A DNA stretch of 64,000 bases from an uncultured Clostridia bacterium (GCA_934247935.1 CAKQKE010000004.1:62001-126000); one strand, 5' to 3'; counted from the first letter of the stretch, positions 50,488-59,433 are shown. Notes: generated by a model from the sequence alone, not told the origin. A program made the numbers and translations.

Positions 50488-51211
50488 AATTAAAAACTTT
50501 TTGAAGACTTTCACTCTTTATCAGATTGTTTATATTTCGGTTGTATACGTAATTACGTTGTTGTTTACTATATTGATGCCGGAAAATATGCTTGAAGACA
50601 CAAGCGATAAATTTGTCGTGACTTGTTCGGTAATAGCGGTGCTTGCAAACCCCATGTGCGAACTTTTCATTTCAAAACAAAGCAAATATAATTTCGTAAT
50701 CGACGCATTGTTTATCGAATTGCCGGAATTTGTGCTTTGTATCGCGCTGGGTTGGTATACAATCGCAATAGTAACAATGGTGTTCTGGGTGCCTATAGAT
50801 ATAGTTAGTTTTATTTTCTGGTCAAAGCATCCGGATAAAAAAGAAGAAGAATTGACCAAGGTCAAAAGGTTAAGTTTTAAACAAGATGTTTTTGTCGTAC
50901 TTGCAATCGCCGCTTTCGGTTTTGGCGTTGGGTATCTGATAAAATTGATACCCGGAGCAGCCGACAGTTATTTAGATGCGTTTTCGGCCGCATTCGGTAT
51001 GGCAAACGGAATATTGCTTTTGTTGAGATATGAAGAGCAATGGTATGCCTGGTTTGTCACGCTTGTTTTATATGCCGTAATGTATATTGTTTCTCACTCG
51101 TATATTATGCTTATTACGGTTGCGGCAATGTTTGTAAATACGTGTTACGGATTTATCAAGTGGTATTTATATACAAAAACACATCAAGAAATTCAACCAG
51201 AAGAGCAATAA
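50480..51211 (+). CDS. PnuC-family vitamin/nucleoside transporter
   Basis: A 243-residue protein with about seven membrane helices that starts inside the amidohydrolase stop. The C-terminal half has the PnuC pattern: ANGILLLLRYEEQWYAWF, then an internal helix pair and YGFIKWYLYTK. PnuC-type carriers import nicotinamide riboside, thiamine, riboflavin or deoxynucleosides by facilitated diffusion, with trapping by phosphorylation. Here the partner is a hydrolase and not a kinase, which is unusual and leaves the substrate open. Confidence 0.78.
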   Translation: MNKIKNFLKTFTLYQIVYISVVYVITLLFTILMPENMLEDTSDKFVVTCSVIAVLANPMCELFISKQSKYNFVIDALFIELPEFVLCIALGWYTIAIVTMVFWVPIDIVSFIFWSKHPDKKEEELTKVKRLSFKQDVFVVLAIAAFGFGVGYLIKLIPGAADSYLDAFSAAFGMANGILLLLRYEEQWYAWFVTLVLYAVMYIVSHSYIMLITVAAMFVNTCYGFIKWYLYTKTHQEIQPEEQ

Positions 51212-51242
51212 AACGATATTTAAAAGAAAAACAAATAAGATA

Positions 51243-51273
51243 GTTTTATGCAATACGTTTTGAGTAAAACCGA
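51243..51273. repeat. Dispersed palindromic repeat, copy 7
   Basis: GTTTTATGCAATACGT followed by TTTGAGTAAAACCGA; it lies between the PnuC gene and the shared terminator. Confidence 0.65.
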
Positions 51274-51320
51274 CAAAAAAACAAATCTCCCGCCACAAAA
51301 AAGCGAGAGATTTGTTTTTT
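51274..51320. terminator. Bidirectional terminator between pnuC-like and ktrA genes
   Basis: CAAATCTC pairs with GAGATTTG, with a second inner CGC/GCG stem, a T run on the + side and a T run on the minus side. It can end both convergent transcripts. Confidence 0.85.
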
Positions 51321-51360
51321 ATAAATACTATTTAAATTAAATTTTGCTTTTGCCGCATTT

Positions 51361-52026
51361 TTACTTTCTCTTTTTTTGATTGGAGTTTGTAAAGGCGAGA
51401 ATTTCTTCGGTGTTGCCGAACACGACGATGTGGTCGCCGGGCTTAAATACGTAATCCGCACTGGGGCTTTCGATTACTTGTTTGTCTCTTTTAATTGTAA
51501 GAATGTTAAGTCCGTACTTTTTACGCGGGTTTACGTCGATAAGGCGTTTTTTAATCCATTCCTTTGGAATGTCGATTGTAAAAATAGAGTACACGCTGTC
51601 GATTTCGATATAGTCGAATACCGCCGTAGAATTAAGTTTTATCGCAACTTTTTCGGCAATATCGAGGTCGGGATATATTACTTCGTCCGCACCGCTACGC
51701 AACAGGAATTTCTTTTGAATTTCTGTGGTTGCTTTTGAAATAATATATTTCGCACCCAAATCTTTAAGGTGAGAAGTGATTTCGAGTGACGATTGAAAGT
51801 CGTCGCCGATTGCAACTATACACACGTCGAAAGCGGGTATATCCATTGATTTCAGCGTGTCGGCGTTCATGCAGTTTGCAATGAGCGCATTTGAATATTT
51901 TGGTGCTAAAGTATTGATCACATCTTCGTTTTTATCGACTATCATTACTTCGTCGCCCATATTTATTAATTTATTTCCGAGTGTCTGACCGAATTTTCCA
52001 AGTCCTATAAGTAAAACAGATTTCAA
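51361..52026 (-). CDS. ktrA: Potassium uptake regulatory subunit KtrA (RCK)
   Basis: A 221-residue cytoplasmic protein with one RCK_N Rossmann domain (LIGLGKFGQTLGNKL, with GxGxxG) and one RCK_C domain (residues about 135-215, YSIFTIDIPKEWIKKRLIDV). It forms the ring that gates KtrB in response to ATP/ADP or c-di-AMP. The start codon is TTG at 52026, chosen because AAAGGAG sits ideally before it and MKSVLLIG is the usual N-terminus. It is 17 bases downstream of ktrB on the minus strand. Confidence 0.92.
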   Translation of the reverse strand: MKSVLLIGLGKFGQTLGNKLINMGDEVMIVDKNEDVINTLAPKYSNALIANCMNADTLKSMDIPAFDVCIVAIGDDFQSSLEITSHLKDLGAKYIISKATTEIQKKFLLRSGADEVIYPDLDIAEKVAIKLNSTAVFDYIEIDSVYSIFTIDIPKEWIKKRLIDVNPRKKYGLNILTIKRDKQVIESPSADYVFKPGDHIVVFGNTEEILAFTNSNQKKRK

Positions 52027-52043
52027 AATAATTCTCCTTTAAA

Positions 52044-53405
52044 TCAACCGATAATCAAAGAGTCGAGGGGTTTTCTTACGTTTGAAACGACTCGCCTTTC
52101 AAGTAATGCAAGCGCAAGCGTAAGTATGCCGACCCTTCCCGTAAACATAAGCAGCATTAAAATTATTTTCGACGCCGAGCACAAAAGCGGCGTAAGCGAC
52201 ATAGATAAACCCACCGTGCCGAGAGCCGAAACCGTTTCTAAAGTGATTTGTTTAATCGAAGTGGTGGTGTCCGGTTCTATCGCGCAAATGGTAAGAGTGG
52301 CTATTATTATGAGTATTAAGAAAGATACGAATATCGCAAGTGCCTGGTTCAATATCGAAAAATCGATACGTTTGTTTGAAATGTCGATATCTCTTTTCCC
52401 TCTGAATACCGAGTAAATACCCATTATAATTACTGCCATGGTGGTGGTTTTTATACCGCCGGCGGTAGACGCGGGGCTTCCGCCGATAAACATAAGTATC
52501 AAAGTAAGTAAGTACGAACTGTCCGAAAGGCTGTCAAGGCTTATTGTCGAAAAGCCCGCCGTTCTCGGAGTGGTAGAACTGAAAAACGCAACGAGCCATT
52601 TCTGACCTCCGTTTAAAGAGGAGAAAAATTCGCTGTTTCTTTCAAAAATCACAAACAAACTCGTCGGCACGACAATTAAAAATGCGTTTACGAAAAGCAC
52701 TACTTTAGTGTGCAGACGCAATTTTTTATAATTACCCCTTGCGTTGATAAGGTCGTTCCAGACGCAAAAGCCCATGCCGCCGATTAATATAAGCGAACAA
52801 ATTGTAATCATCACGAGCGGGTCGGTGGTGTATTGCGAAAATGACACGAAACCTTGTCCCGCTTCGCCGCCGAGCAAATCGAACCCTGCGTTGCAAAAAG
52901 CCGAAATAGAGTGCCAAAAAGCAAAATACATGCCTTTCAATGGTCCGAAGTCATCTACAAACCTGAATGAAAGAAGAATCGCACCCGCAAGTTCAAACAA
53001 AAACGTACCCACGATAATTTTACGGAAGAAATCTCTTACGCCCGTAAGGTTGGATTCTCCTGCGGATTGCATAAGGATTTTTCTTTGGTATAAGTCCATA
53101 TTTTTGCCCATTAAATCGTGGAGCATAGACACGATACTCATAAAACCGAGCCCGCCGACTTGTATAAGAATAATTATTACGATTTGTCCGAACAGCGTCC
53201 AGTGCAGCCCCGTGTCGTACGGAACAAGTCCTGTTACGCACGTTGCCGATACCGAAGTAAATAAAGCGTTTATATAAGTTGTCGATTGTCCGCTTTTCGT
53301 CGCAAACGGCAACATCAAAAGCAAACTTCCTATTAAAATAACCGCAAGGTAGCCCAATGCGAGAAACTGCCAAATGGTTAGTTTAAGTTTTGATTTAATA
53401 TTCAT
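52044..53405 (-). CDS. ktrB: Potassium/sodium-coupled transporter subunit KtrB (TrkH family)
   Basis: A 453-residue membrane protein. Four selectivity-filter loops are seen: ATCVTGLVPYD, AFCNAGFDLLGG, TTPRTAGFSTI and SALGTVGLSMS, each with the conserved Gly. The start is the ATG at 53405 (a TTG two codons earlier is possible); neither has a good ribosome site, while an AAGGAG lies about 65 bases upstream inside a possible hairpin (53428-53468) that pairs GGAGTAAA with TTTACTTCC. The operon has its own promoter. With KtrA it imports potassium. Confidence 0.92.
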   Translation of the reverse strand: MNIKSKLKLTIWQFLALGYLAVILIGSLLLMLPFATKSGQSTTYINALFTSVSATCVTGLVPYDTGLHWTLFGQIVIIILIQVGGLGFMSIVSMLHDLMGKNMDLYQRKILMQSAGESNLTGVRDFFRKIIVGTFLFELAGAILLSFRFVDDFGPLKGMYFAFWHSISAFCNAGFDLLGGEAGQGFVSFSQYTTDPLVMITICSLILIGGMGFCVWNDLINARGNYKKLRLHTKVVLFVNAFLIVVPTSLFVIFERNSEFFSSLNGGQKWLVAFFSSTTPRTAGFSTISLDSLSDSSYLLTLILMFIGGSPASTAGGIKTTTMAVIIMGIYSVFRGKRDIDISNKRIDFSILNQALAIFVSFLILIIIATLTICAIEPDTTTSIKQITLETVSALGTVGLSMSLTPLLCSASKIILMLLMFTGRVGILTLALALLERRVVSNVRKPLDSLIIG

Positions 53406-53532
53406 CGTCAATCCGCAATATAAAACCGGGAAGTAAACCTATTGCCGTCTGACGTAAATGATTTACTCCTTATTTTAATGTTTAAAATTTTAATTTATTA
53501 TATTTTTAAACCTATTAAAAATATTTTTAATT

Positions 53533-53561
53533 ATTGTAACACTAACAAGAGTTTTTGTCAA
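53533..53561 (-). promoter_or_regulatory. Promoter of ktrBA
   Basis: On the minus strand TTGACA (53561-53556), a 17-base spacer and TACAAT (53538-53533), about 130 bases before the ktrB start. The leader contains the small hairpin described with ktrB but no ydaO-type c-di-AMP motif that I can recognise. 53562-53765 holds nothing else seen. Confidence 0.65.
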
Positions 53562-53765
53562 ACTAATTGCTTTAAAATAAAGCGGCGGTTTCGGGATTAA
53601 AAATCGGAGGTGTCGCCTTGTGCCGAAGATTTGTTTTCGTAGTTTTTGAATTTGTTTTTTCTATTAAATGGGGAGATTTGCAATTTGAATGCTTTACGCT
53701 TTAAGTGATGATGTTTGGGTAAACTTAATAAAAGTTGCGGCAAAATGGGATTAATGATAAAAATT

Positions 53766-54338
53766 TCAGTCTATATCGATTGATTCGATTTGTTCTGCAA
53801 ATTTTACCGTTGAACGAATTTCCTGATTTCTCTCCATAAACGCAATGCCTATACCTTCCCACACGAAAAGAGTGCCGCTTATGTTCATTACGTCCTGAAA
53901 GATATAAGGGATAGAGGTTTTTTGCATAAAATAAGAAACAAGCAATAAAACCACGCCTGTGGCAACGGCTAAAAGACCGTTGCGCTTTTTTCTTTTTGCG
54001 TCTTGCAGTACGCCGTAAAAATACAACTCAAAATTTTCGCGTATTATTTTCAACGCCTCTTTTGAGGTGTATGCTCCGAAGTCGTTTACGTGGATTTTTA
54101 TTTTCAGTTTATAGTCCGACGGCAGTAATTTTACGGTTTCTTCTATTTCGTCAAACAACACCGAATTGAGTTTTTCTATTTTGTCGTTGCCGAAATTGTT
54201 GTCGATAAGTTCAGAAAACGTATCGTAATACAAGTCGAGCGTGGCGTGTTTGCCTTCTATATAAAAATATTTTTCAAGAATATTGTTTGTTTCGCTTAAT
54301 GTGTTGTCGCCGATTTTATTGTCTGTATTTTTAGCCAT
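53766..54338 (-). CDS. Hypothetical membrane protein
   Basis: A 190-residue protein after AAGGAC. Residues 1-110 are hydrophilic (FYIEGKHATLDLYYDTFSEL, YKLKIKIHVNDFGAYTSKEA), then two membrane helices (NGLLAVATGVVLLLVSYFMQ and VMNISGTLFVWEGIGIAFM) and a short charged tail. No family is recognised. It stands alone on the minus strand between potassium uptake and the metal exporter. Confidence 0.6.
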   Translation of the reverse strand: MAKNTDNKIGDNTLSETNNILEKYFYIEGKHATLDLYYDTFSELIDNNFGNDKIEKLNSVLFDEIEETVKLLPSDYKLKIKIHVNDFGAYTSKEALKIIRENFELYFYGVLQDAKRKKRNGLLAVATGVVLLLVSYFMQKTSIPYIFQDVMNISGTLFVWEGIGIAFMERNQEIRSTVKFAEQIESIDID

Positions 54339-54652
54339 TTTATTATCGTCCTTTTATACCGTTGTCCTTTTCGCAGTTTTAATATTTTTGATTCAGGTGT
54401 TATTAATTGCGTTGAATTATATGTTTATTTACTCGACTTGCAATAAAAATTAATTTTTTTGCGATTTAATTGCAGTATGCATAACTAAAAAACTTTTGCA
54501 AGCAGGTTTACGCTTTATTCTATTATATAACCGTGTTGTAAAAAAGTAAAGAGTAAAGCAATTGAAAATAAATTTTACCGCAACCGAAGAGTCGTCGTTT
54601 TTGAAAATCAAAAAGGCGTTTTTATAAAATCGTAAAAATTCAACGATGTTGT

Positions 54653-54696
54653 TTTTGTCTTGTTTATGGTATACGTTTCGTGTAAAAATGACAAAA
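54653..54696. repeat. Dispersed palindromic repeat, copy 8
   Basis: Outer arms TTTTGTC and GACAAAA flank TTATGGTATACGT and TTCGTGTAAAAAT. It lies in the gene-free stretch 54339-54764, where nothing else was seen. Confidence 0.65.
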
Positions 54697-54764
54697 TTAT
54701 AAGGTTTTAAAGCAAAAAAATTTTTTGAGAGCAAAAAAATACAAGTAGTATAGTCTGCATAAAA

Positions 54765-54793
54765 TTGACATATCCAAGATAATGATATATAAT
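54765..54793 (+). promoter_or_regulatory. Promoter of the metal exporter gene
   Basis: TTGACA (54765-54770), exactly 17 bases, TATAAT (54788-54793). The spacer contains GATAATGATA, which resembles half of a Fur/Zur-type box; metal-dependent repression is possible but unproven. Confidence 0.75.
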
Positions 54794-54826
54794 TAAAGAC
54801 AATCAGAACAAAAAGGAGGCAGTAAT

Positions 54827-55732
54827 ATGTGGGACGTGATTTCAGATGCGTTTTTAGATTCGGTTAAAATATTGCCTTTTATTTTTATTGTATACGTACT
54901 CATCGAATTTGCCGAAAGAAAAGTTAAATTTTTCCATAGCGGAAAATTTCTCACGGGTAAGGCCGCGCCTTTGTGCGGCGCGCTTGCCGGAGCGTTTCCG
55001 CAGTGCGGTTTTTCTGTAATGGCGGCAAAACTTTTTGAAAAGAACATAATAGGACCCGGCACGTTGATTTCGGTGTTTTTGGCGACAAGCGACGAAGGTT
55101 TGGTACTGCTGTTGTCGTCGGGCAATTTTAAATCGTTGGGATTGTTACTTGTCTCAAAAATAGTCGTTGCGTGTATTGCCGGGTATTTAATCAATTTGAT
55201 TTTTGTAAAAAAGGTAAAATTACAAACGGGTGCAACGTCGTTCGAGCATGAAGATATTTGCGTGCACTGTCATCACGATATCGAGGACGAAGACGACCAT
55301 GACGAGCATCACGATGAACACGGGCACGAACATACCGATTGGGTGCATGATTATTGCCTTGTGCCGCTTAAACACAGTTTGTCTACGTTTTTATTTGTTC
55401 TGGCGGTAAACGTAGTATTTGCATTGATAGTTTATAAAATAGGCGAAGATAATATTACTGCTTTTATGCAAGGTGCTCATTTTTATCAGCCGTTTATAGT
55501 TGCGCTTGTGGGGCTCATACCAAACTGCGCATCGTCGGTGCTTATCACTCAATTATATATAAACGGAGGCATCACTTTCGGTAGTTTGTTTGCGGGGCTT
55601 TCGGTAAATGCGGGCATGGGCTTTGCGATATTGCTTAAAAACGGCAAGGATATAAAACGCAATCTTGTGCTACTTGTCATGCTTTATTTAATAAGCGTGC
55701 TTGTAGGTATTTTATTTACCTTAATAATGTAA
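54827..55732 (+). CDS. Putative heavy-metal/manganese exporter with His-rich loop (ArsP_2-like, 10 TM)
   Basis: A 301-residue membrane protein after AAAGGAGG. Two similar halves carry the conserved blocks GALAGAFPQCGFSVMAA (near 46) and VALVGLIPNCASSVLIT (near 227), each with Pro-x-Cys, the pattern of the putative 10TM exporter family. Between them lies a cytoplasmic or periplasmic loop with CVHCHHD and a dense His/Asp/Glu stretch (about residues 143-168) that is well suited to bind transition metals. It probably exports a metal ion or metalloid. The gene has its own strong promoter. Confidence 0.78.
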   Translation: MWDVISDAFLDSVKILPFIFIVYVLIEFAERKVKFFHSGKFLTGKAAPLCGALAGAFPQCGFSVMAAKLFEKNIIGPGTLISVFLATSDEGLVLLLSSGNFKSLGLLLVSKIVVACIAGYLINLIFVKKVKLQTGATSFEHEDICVHCHHDIEDEDDHDEHHDEHGHEHTDWVHDYCLVPLKHSLSTFLFVLAVNVVFALIVYKIGEDNITAFMQGAHFYQPFIVALVGLIPNCASSVLITQLYINGGITFGSLFAGLSVNAGMGFAILLKNGKDIKRNLVLLVMLYLISVLVGILFTLIM

Positions 55733-55736
55733 TATT

Positions 55737-55773
55737 TTCCGTTTTACGTAATACGTATTTAGTAAAAATGACA
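55737..55773. repeat. Dispersed palindromic repeat, copy 9
   Basis: TCCGTTTTACGTAATACGT followed by ATTTAGTAAAAATGACA; it begins four bases after the exporter stop codon. Confidence 0.7.
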
Positions 55774-55847
55774 GTTTCAGAGATAATTTGACGCTGTTTA
55801 TAAACATAAACCGCATTAAATTTTGGTATAAACGATATAAAAGTTTT

Positions 55848-55876
55848 AAAACCGCCATTGTTATGTGGCGGTTTTT
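55848..55876 (+). terminator. Strong intrinsic terminator downstream of the exporter
   Basis: AAAACCGCCA pairs with TGGCGGTTTT around an eight-base loop and is followed by T residues. Confidence 0.85.
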
Positions 55877-56018
55877 GTATAATTTTTTCATTTCGGCATT
55901 TTGACCATATAGAATAAGATGCAATTTTTATGCGTTTATGTAAAGAATATAGCGAAGAAAGAGCAAAATTCGAGTTTTTACCACAAATATTTCACATTTT
56001 ATTTTTATCTGAAGTGTT

Positions 56019-56070
56019 GCAAAATGCACGAAAATGTTATAATATATATATTGAATATGGCAAAATGCAC
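56019..56070 (+). promoter_or_regulatory. Promoter with 11-bp direct repeats before the PucR-type regulator
   Basis: GCAAAATGCAC occurs at 56019-56029 and again at 56060-56070, 41 bases apart (about four helix turns), on either side of TATAAT at 56037-56042. TTGCAA at 56018 could be the -35 box. The repeats may be an operator of the downstream regulator. Confidence 0.45.
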
Positions 56071-56084
56071 AAACGGAGGAATAT

Positions 56085-57137
56085 ATGGAAAGCGAATTAA
56101 TTACCGCATTGAAATATATCAAGTCAAAGACCGATATTGATATCGACGTGTTTGCGGAAACTAAAAAGTTTTTTGTATCAACGAGGGAAAATCACGAAAT
56201 AACGCTTCCGTGCGATTTATCGTTCGACGAGTATTATTGCGATAAAGACGCAGACAAAACTTACTTTAAAATTAAATATAAAAACGCTAACCTTATCGGT
56301 ATGATAGACGGCTGTGAAGACACGCAGAGAAATTATGCGATATTTATCACTTCGTATATAGAAAGTCTTTCTGCCCCGGGTAACAACATGCAAAAAAACG
56401 AGTATCTGAAAAACATTGTTCTCGGCGATTGCACAAGACTTCAGATTCAGAAATATATGCGCAAGTTTATGATTGCGGACATTGCTTGTTATGTGCTTGT
56501 TTTGACTTCGCCGAGTGGTAAGGCAGAAGAGATTATCGATTTTTTGGAAAACTACACGACAAATCAACTCGATTGCGCGGTAGTCGCCGACGATATGAGT
56601 TGCGTTTTCGTGCGTTTTGTGGACAACAATCTTGAAAACGAGTATCAATCGTCCAACGATTATGCCGTTATGCTCGCCGATTCTATAAAAGACGAACTCA
56701 ACATAGTGGTAAACATAGGCGTGGGCGGTACTGTCAAAAATTTGCTCGACGTCAATATAAGTTATCAACAGGCGGCGGCGGTACTAAGAATGAGCACCGT
56801 GTTCGAGTCGAAAGGCAACGTGCATACTTATAAGGAATATATTCTTGTAAAAATGCTTGAGGATATACCAAAGTTTAAGTTGACGGAATATCTCGATATT
56901 CTTTTAGACCCCGAGGCAAAGACGATTTTCCAGGATGAAGATATGGTGAACACCGCCGAGGAGTTTTTCAATAATAATTTAAACGTTTCCGAAACGTCGC
57001 GGACGTTGTTTATGCACCGCAACACGCTTATGTACAGACTCGACAAAATCGACAGGGCAACGGGACTTAATTTGCGGAAATTTCCCGACGCCATTACTTT
57101 CAGAATAATTACAATTTTATATAAAATTCTCGGCTGA
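56085..57137 (+). CDS. PucR/CdaR-family transcriptional regulator
   Basis: A 350-residue protein after CGGAGG. The C-terminal 60 residues hold the PucR-type helix-turn-helix, NNLNVSETSRTLFMHRNTLM and then RLDKIDRATGLNLRKFPDA, which is diagnostic. The middle (about 115-260) looks like the GGDEF-like domain common in this family but without a catalytic motif, and the N-terminal part may sense a ligand. Relatives control purine, sugar-diacid or amino-acid use. No obvious target operon adjoins it; the direct repeats in its own promoter suggest autoregulation. Confidence 0.83.
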   Translation: MESELITALKYIKSKTDIDIDVFAETKKFFVSTRENHEITLPCDLSFDEYYCDKDADKTYFKIKYKNANLIGMIDGCEDTQRNYAIFITSYIESLSAPGNNMQKNEYLKNIVLGDCTRLQIQKYMRKFMIADIACYVLVLTSPSGKAEEIIDFLENYTTNQLDCAVVADDMSCVFVRFVDNNLENEYQSSNDYAVMLADSIKDELNIVVNIGVGGTVKNLLDVNISYQQAAAVLRMSTVFESKGNVHTYKEYILVKMLEDIPKFKLTEYLDILLDPEAKTIFQDEDMVNTAEEFFNNNLNVSETSRTLFMHRNTLMYRLDKIDRATGLNLRKFPDAITFRIITILYKILG

Positions 57138-57302
57138 CGTAAAAACGTGCCTGTATAGGCGGTTGAATGTTAGTCGGGTGTGGTTTCGGCGGCAACTCAA
57201 CGCGGCTGTGTATCAGGTGATTATGCGCGGATTGAACGCACATGCGCCAAGCAAAAATATATAGGATGATTTAATTTCAAAGCAGAAAATTTCGGTAAAA
57301 AT

Positions 57303-58649
57303 ATGGAAGAAAAAACTCAAAATAAAAATAAAACGGTAAAAAGAATCATATCCGCGGTCGTTGCCGTGTTTGTGGTGGCATTGTCGTTTACGGGCGGCTA
57401 TTTTACGCGGTACGCCACCGAAGATAAAGACATACGCAGTATACGATACATTCTCGACTGCTACAAAAAATATTATTATTTCGAGCAAGACGACGTCGTC
57501 GACATAATCGCCGGCGCGCTTTTAGATCAATATTCGGCTTATTATACCAAAGAAGAGTACGAACTTGTCCAAAAAGCGTCTAAAGGTCAACGCGAAGGAA
57601 TAGGGGTGTCCGTCAGCAAAGCCACGACCGAAATTGTAGAAGTTTCGGGCAATTCTCCGGCGGAAAAAGCGGGAGTAAAAGCGGGCGGTATAATCGTGTC
57701 GGTTGACGGCAACACTGTTGAAAATTATGAAGATTTCGATAAATTGCTGGGCGCAATCGAGCCGTACGCAGATTTGGTTTTAGGGGTCGATTACGGCGGC
57801 GAAACGAAGTGTTTTACTCTTCAGAAACAAGAGTACACGCAGACGTACGTGTTTTACCATGACGATACTGTTTATAGCCATTTTACGACAAACGGTAGCG
57901 GTAAAGTCGTCCAAACCGATGAAAATTTAACTGCCGATACCGACATAATCGACGATGAAGATACGGGTTATTTAAAGTTGAGTATGTTTTACGGTTTTAC
58001 GGGAGAAACTTATGTAAATCAATGGAAAAACAATGTTGCGGGTGCAGCGGGGCAATTTTACAGTGCGCTTCAAACGTTTAAGCAAAACGGCAAGCATAAT
58101 CTGATTGTGGATTTAAGAGGTAACGGCGGCGGGTACGTTATTATCGCGCAAAGCATTGCGGCTCATCTTCTTGAAAGTCAAGGCAATAAAACTCCGTTGT
58201 TTTCGGTGCAAAGTTATAAGGACGGCAAAAAAGAAAAATATTATACCGCCAACACCGATTATTCAGGTTACGGCTTTAAAAAAATAATTTTCCTCGCCGA
58301 TGAAAACAGCGCGTCGGCATCGGAAATGCTTATGGGTGCGGTGCTCGATTACGACGCAAAAAACGGTACGAATATCGTAAACGTGGTGCTTGAACAAAGC
58401 CTTGACAAAAACGGCAATCCCGTGTACAAATCGTACGGAAAGGGTATTATGCAAGAGCATATCACAAATTATCTCACGGGCGAGGTCGTTGTAATGACGG
58501 TTGCAAAACTTTTCTGGCCGATTTCGGGCGTATGTATTCACGGTGTGGGACTCACGCACGAACTTGACGAAAGAATTATCGAGTCCAAAGACGGAGCGGG
58601 TAATCCGGTTGATGCGCTTGTCACGGCAAAAAATTTAATCGCCGCTTAA
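57303..58649 (+). CDS. C-terminal processing protease, S41 family (CtpA-like)
   Basis: A 448-residue protein with an N-terminal membrane anchor (RIISAVVAVFVVALSFTGGY). Order of parts: short N-terminal helical region (DCYKKYYYFEQDDVVDIIAG), PDZ domain (GIGVSVSKATTEIVEVSGNS, then VKAGGIIVSVDG), and peptidase domain with VDLRGNGGGYV and the Ser motif ENSASASEM at residues 334-342. It acts outside the membrane on the C-termini of exported proteins. An inserted acidic stretch near residues 205-220 (ENLTADTDIIDDEDTGYL) is longer than usual. The ribosome site is weak. The 3' end of the gene forms one arm of its own terminator. Confidence 0.9.
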   Translation: MEEKTQNKNKTVKRIISAVVAVFVVALSFTGGYFTRYATEDKDIRSIRYILDCYKKYYYFEQDDVVDIIAGALLDQYSAYYTKEEYELVQKASKGQREGIGVSVSKATTEIVEVSGNSPAEKAGVKAGGIIVSVDGNTVENYEDFDKLLGAIEPYADLVLGVDYGGETKCFTLQKQEYTQTYVFYHDDTVYSHFTTNGSGKVVQTDENLTADTDIIDDEDTGYLKLSMFYGFTGETYVNQWKNNVAGAAGQFYSALQTFKQNGKHNLIVDLRGNGGGYVIIAQSIAAHLLESQGNKTPLFSVQSYKDGKKEKYYTANTDYSGYGFKKIIFLADENSASASEMLMGAVLDYDAKNGTNIVNVVLEQSLDKNGNPVYKSYGKGIMQEHITNYLTGEVVVMTVAKLFWPISGVCIHGVGLTHELDERIIESKDGAGNPVDALVTAKNLIAA

Positions 58650-58666
58650 AAAGGCGATTAAATTTT
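58634..58666 (+). terminator. Terminator overlapping the 3' end of the S41 protease gene
   Basis: TTTAATCGCC (58634-58643) inside the last codons pairs exactly with GGCGATTAAA (58653-58662), followed by TTTT. The stop codon lies in the loop. Confidence 0.8.
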
Positions 58667-58727
58667 GACTATATGTTAAATTAACAAGATAAAAATTTTC
58701 CGAGCGAAAGTAAAAGTCGATATAAAA

Positions 58728-59090
58728 TTATGAAAGTAATTCTTTAAGATTTGATTTAATTTTGTCGTCGGCGAGGTTTTCTATCGGCTTAAAAAAATCA
58801 CAATTTACGGGAGACGGTTTTGTATCGTCTCCTTTTTTGTCGTTTTGCGCCGCAAACTTACTCACGAGCGGCATAACAAGAGGCAAAAGGGTATTCAGGT
58901 CAAAATTTCCATCGATTAAACGCCGGAATTCCTCGCTTGCAACAAACTTCGTCACGTCGGTGCTTAGTCCGCACGCCTCTAAAATAGGGGTCAACGAATC
59001 GACTTCTATCGAAGAAAGCACGCTTTTTAGTGACGAACCTTTAAGATTTTTAAGCAATAAAATCAAAAGTACTATTGGAAGATAATTCAT
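58728..59090 (-). CDS. Hypothetical small protein
   Basis: A 120-residue protein after AAGGA. It starts with a hydrophobic helix (MNYLPIVLLILLLKNLKG), followed by a helical acidic region (SIEVDSLTPILEACGLSTDV, FRRLIDGNFDLNTLLPLVMP) and an end with conserved-looking SPVNCDFFKPIENLADD. It is divergent from the small protein at 59161, with 70 bases between the starts, and the two may share control. Family not recognised. Confidence 0.6.
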   Translation of the reverse strand: MNYLPIVLLILLLKNLKGSSLKSVLSSIEVDSLTPILEACGLSTDVTKFVASEEFRRLIDGNFDLNTLLPLVMPLVSKFAAQNDKKGDDTKPSPVNCDFFKPIENLADDKIKSNLKELLS

Positions 59091-59160
59091 AGTCGTTCCT
59101 TGTAAACTATTTCAATATTTGTTCATATGTATATACAAGACAAATTATCGGGAGGTTAAT

Positions 59161-59433
59161 ATGAAAGATTTTATGAGTTATTCCGAAAAGGAAAACCAAA
59201 ACACGCAAAACGCCGACAACGTGAAAGACACGATAAACGATTTTGCCAGACAATACGAGGGTAAAAGCGAAAACGAACTTATCTCCGCCATTTTAAAGGA
59301 AGCCAACCGTCGGCGCAAAAACGGCACGCTTACCAACGCCGATATAGACAAGTTTTACTCTATGTTATATCCTATGCTAAACGACTCGCAAAGAAAACAA
59401 CTTGACAAAATAGTGCAAAAATTAAAGACCTGA
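59161..59433 (+). CDS. Hypothetical small helical protein
   Basis: A 90-residue soluble protein; the ATG at 59161 follows GGGAGG closely, while an in-frame start at 59119 has no site. It is charged and mostly helical (DTINDFARQYEGKSENELIS, then KEANRRRKNGTLTNADIDKF) and ends near the Leu/Lys helix QLDKIVQKLKT. No family is recognised. It is divergent from the small protein at 58728. Confidence 0.6.
   Translation: MKDFMSYSEKENQNTQNADNVKDTINDFARQYEGKSENELISAILKEANRRRKNGTLTNADIDKFYSMLYPMLNDSQRKQLDKIVQKLKT

Noticed and set aside
53412..53532. ydaO-type c-di-AMP riboswitch before ktrB
   Set aside because: This RNA is frequent before potassium transporters, but the leader is too short and lacks the conserved blocks; only a small hairpin is seen.
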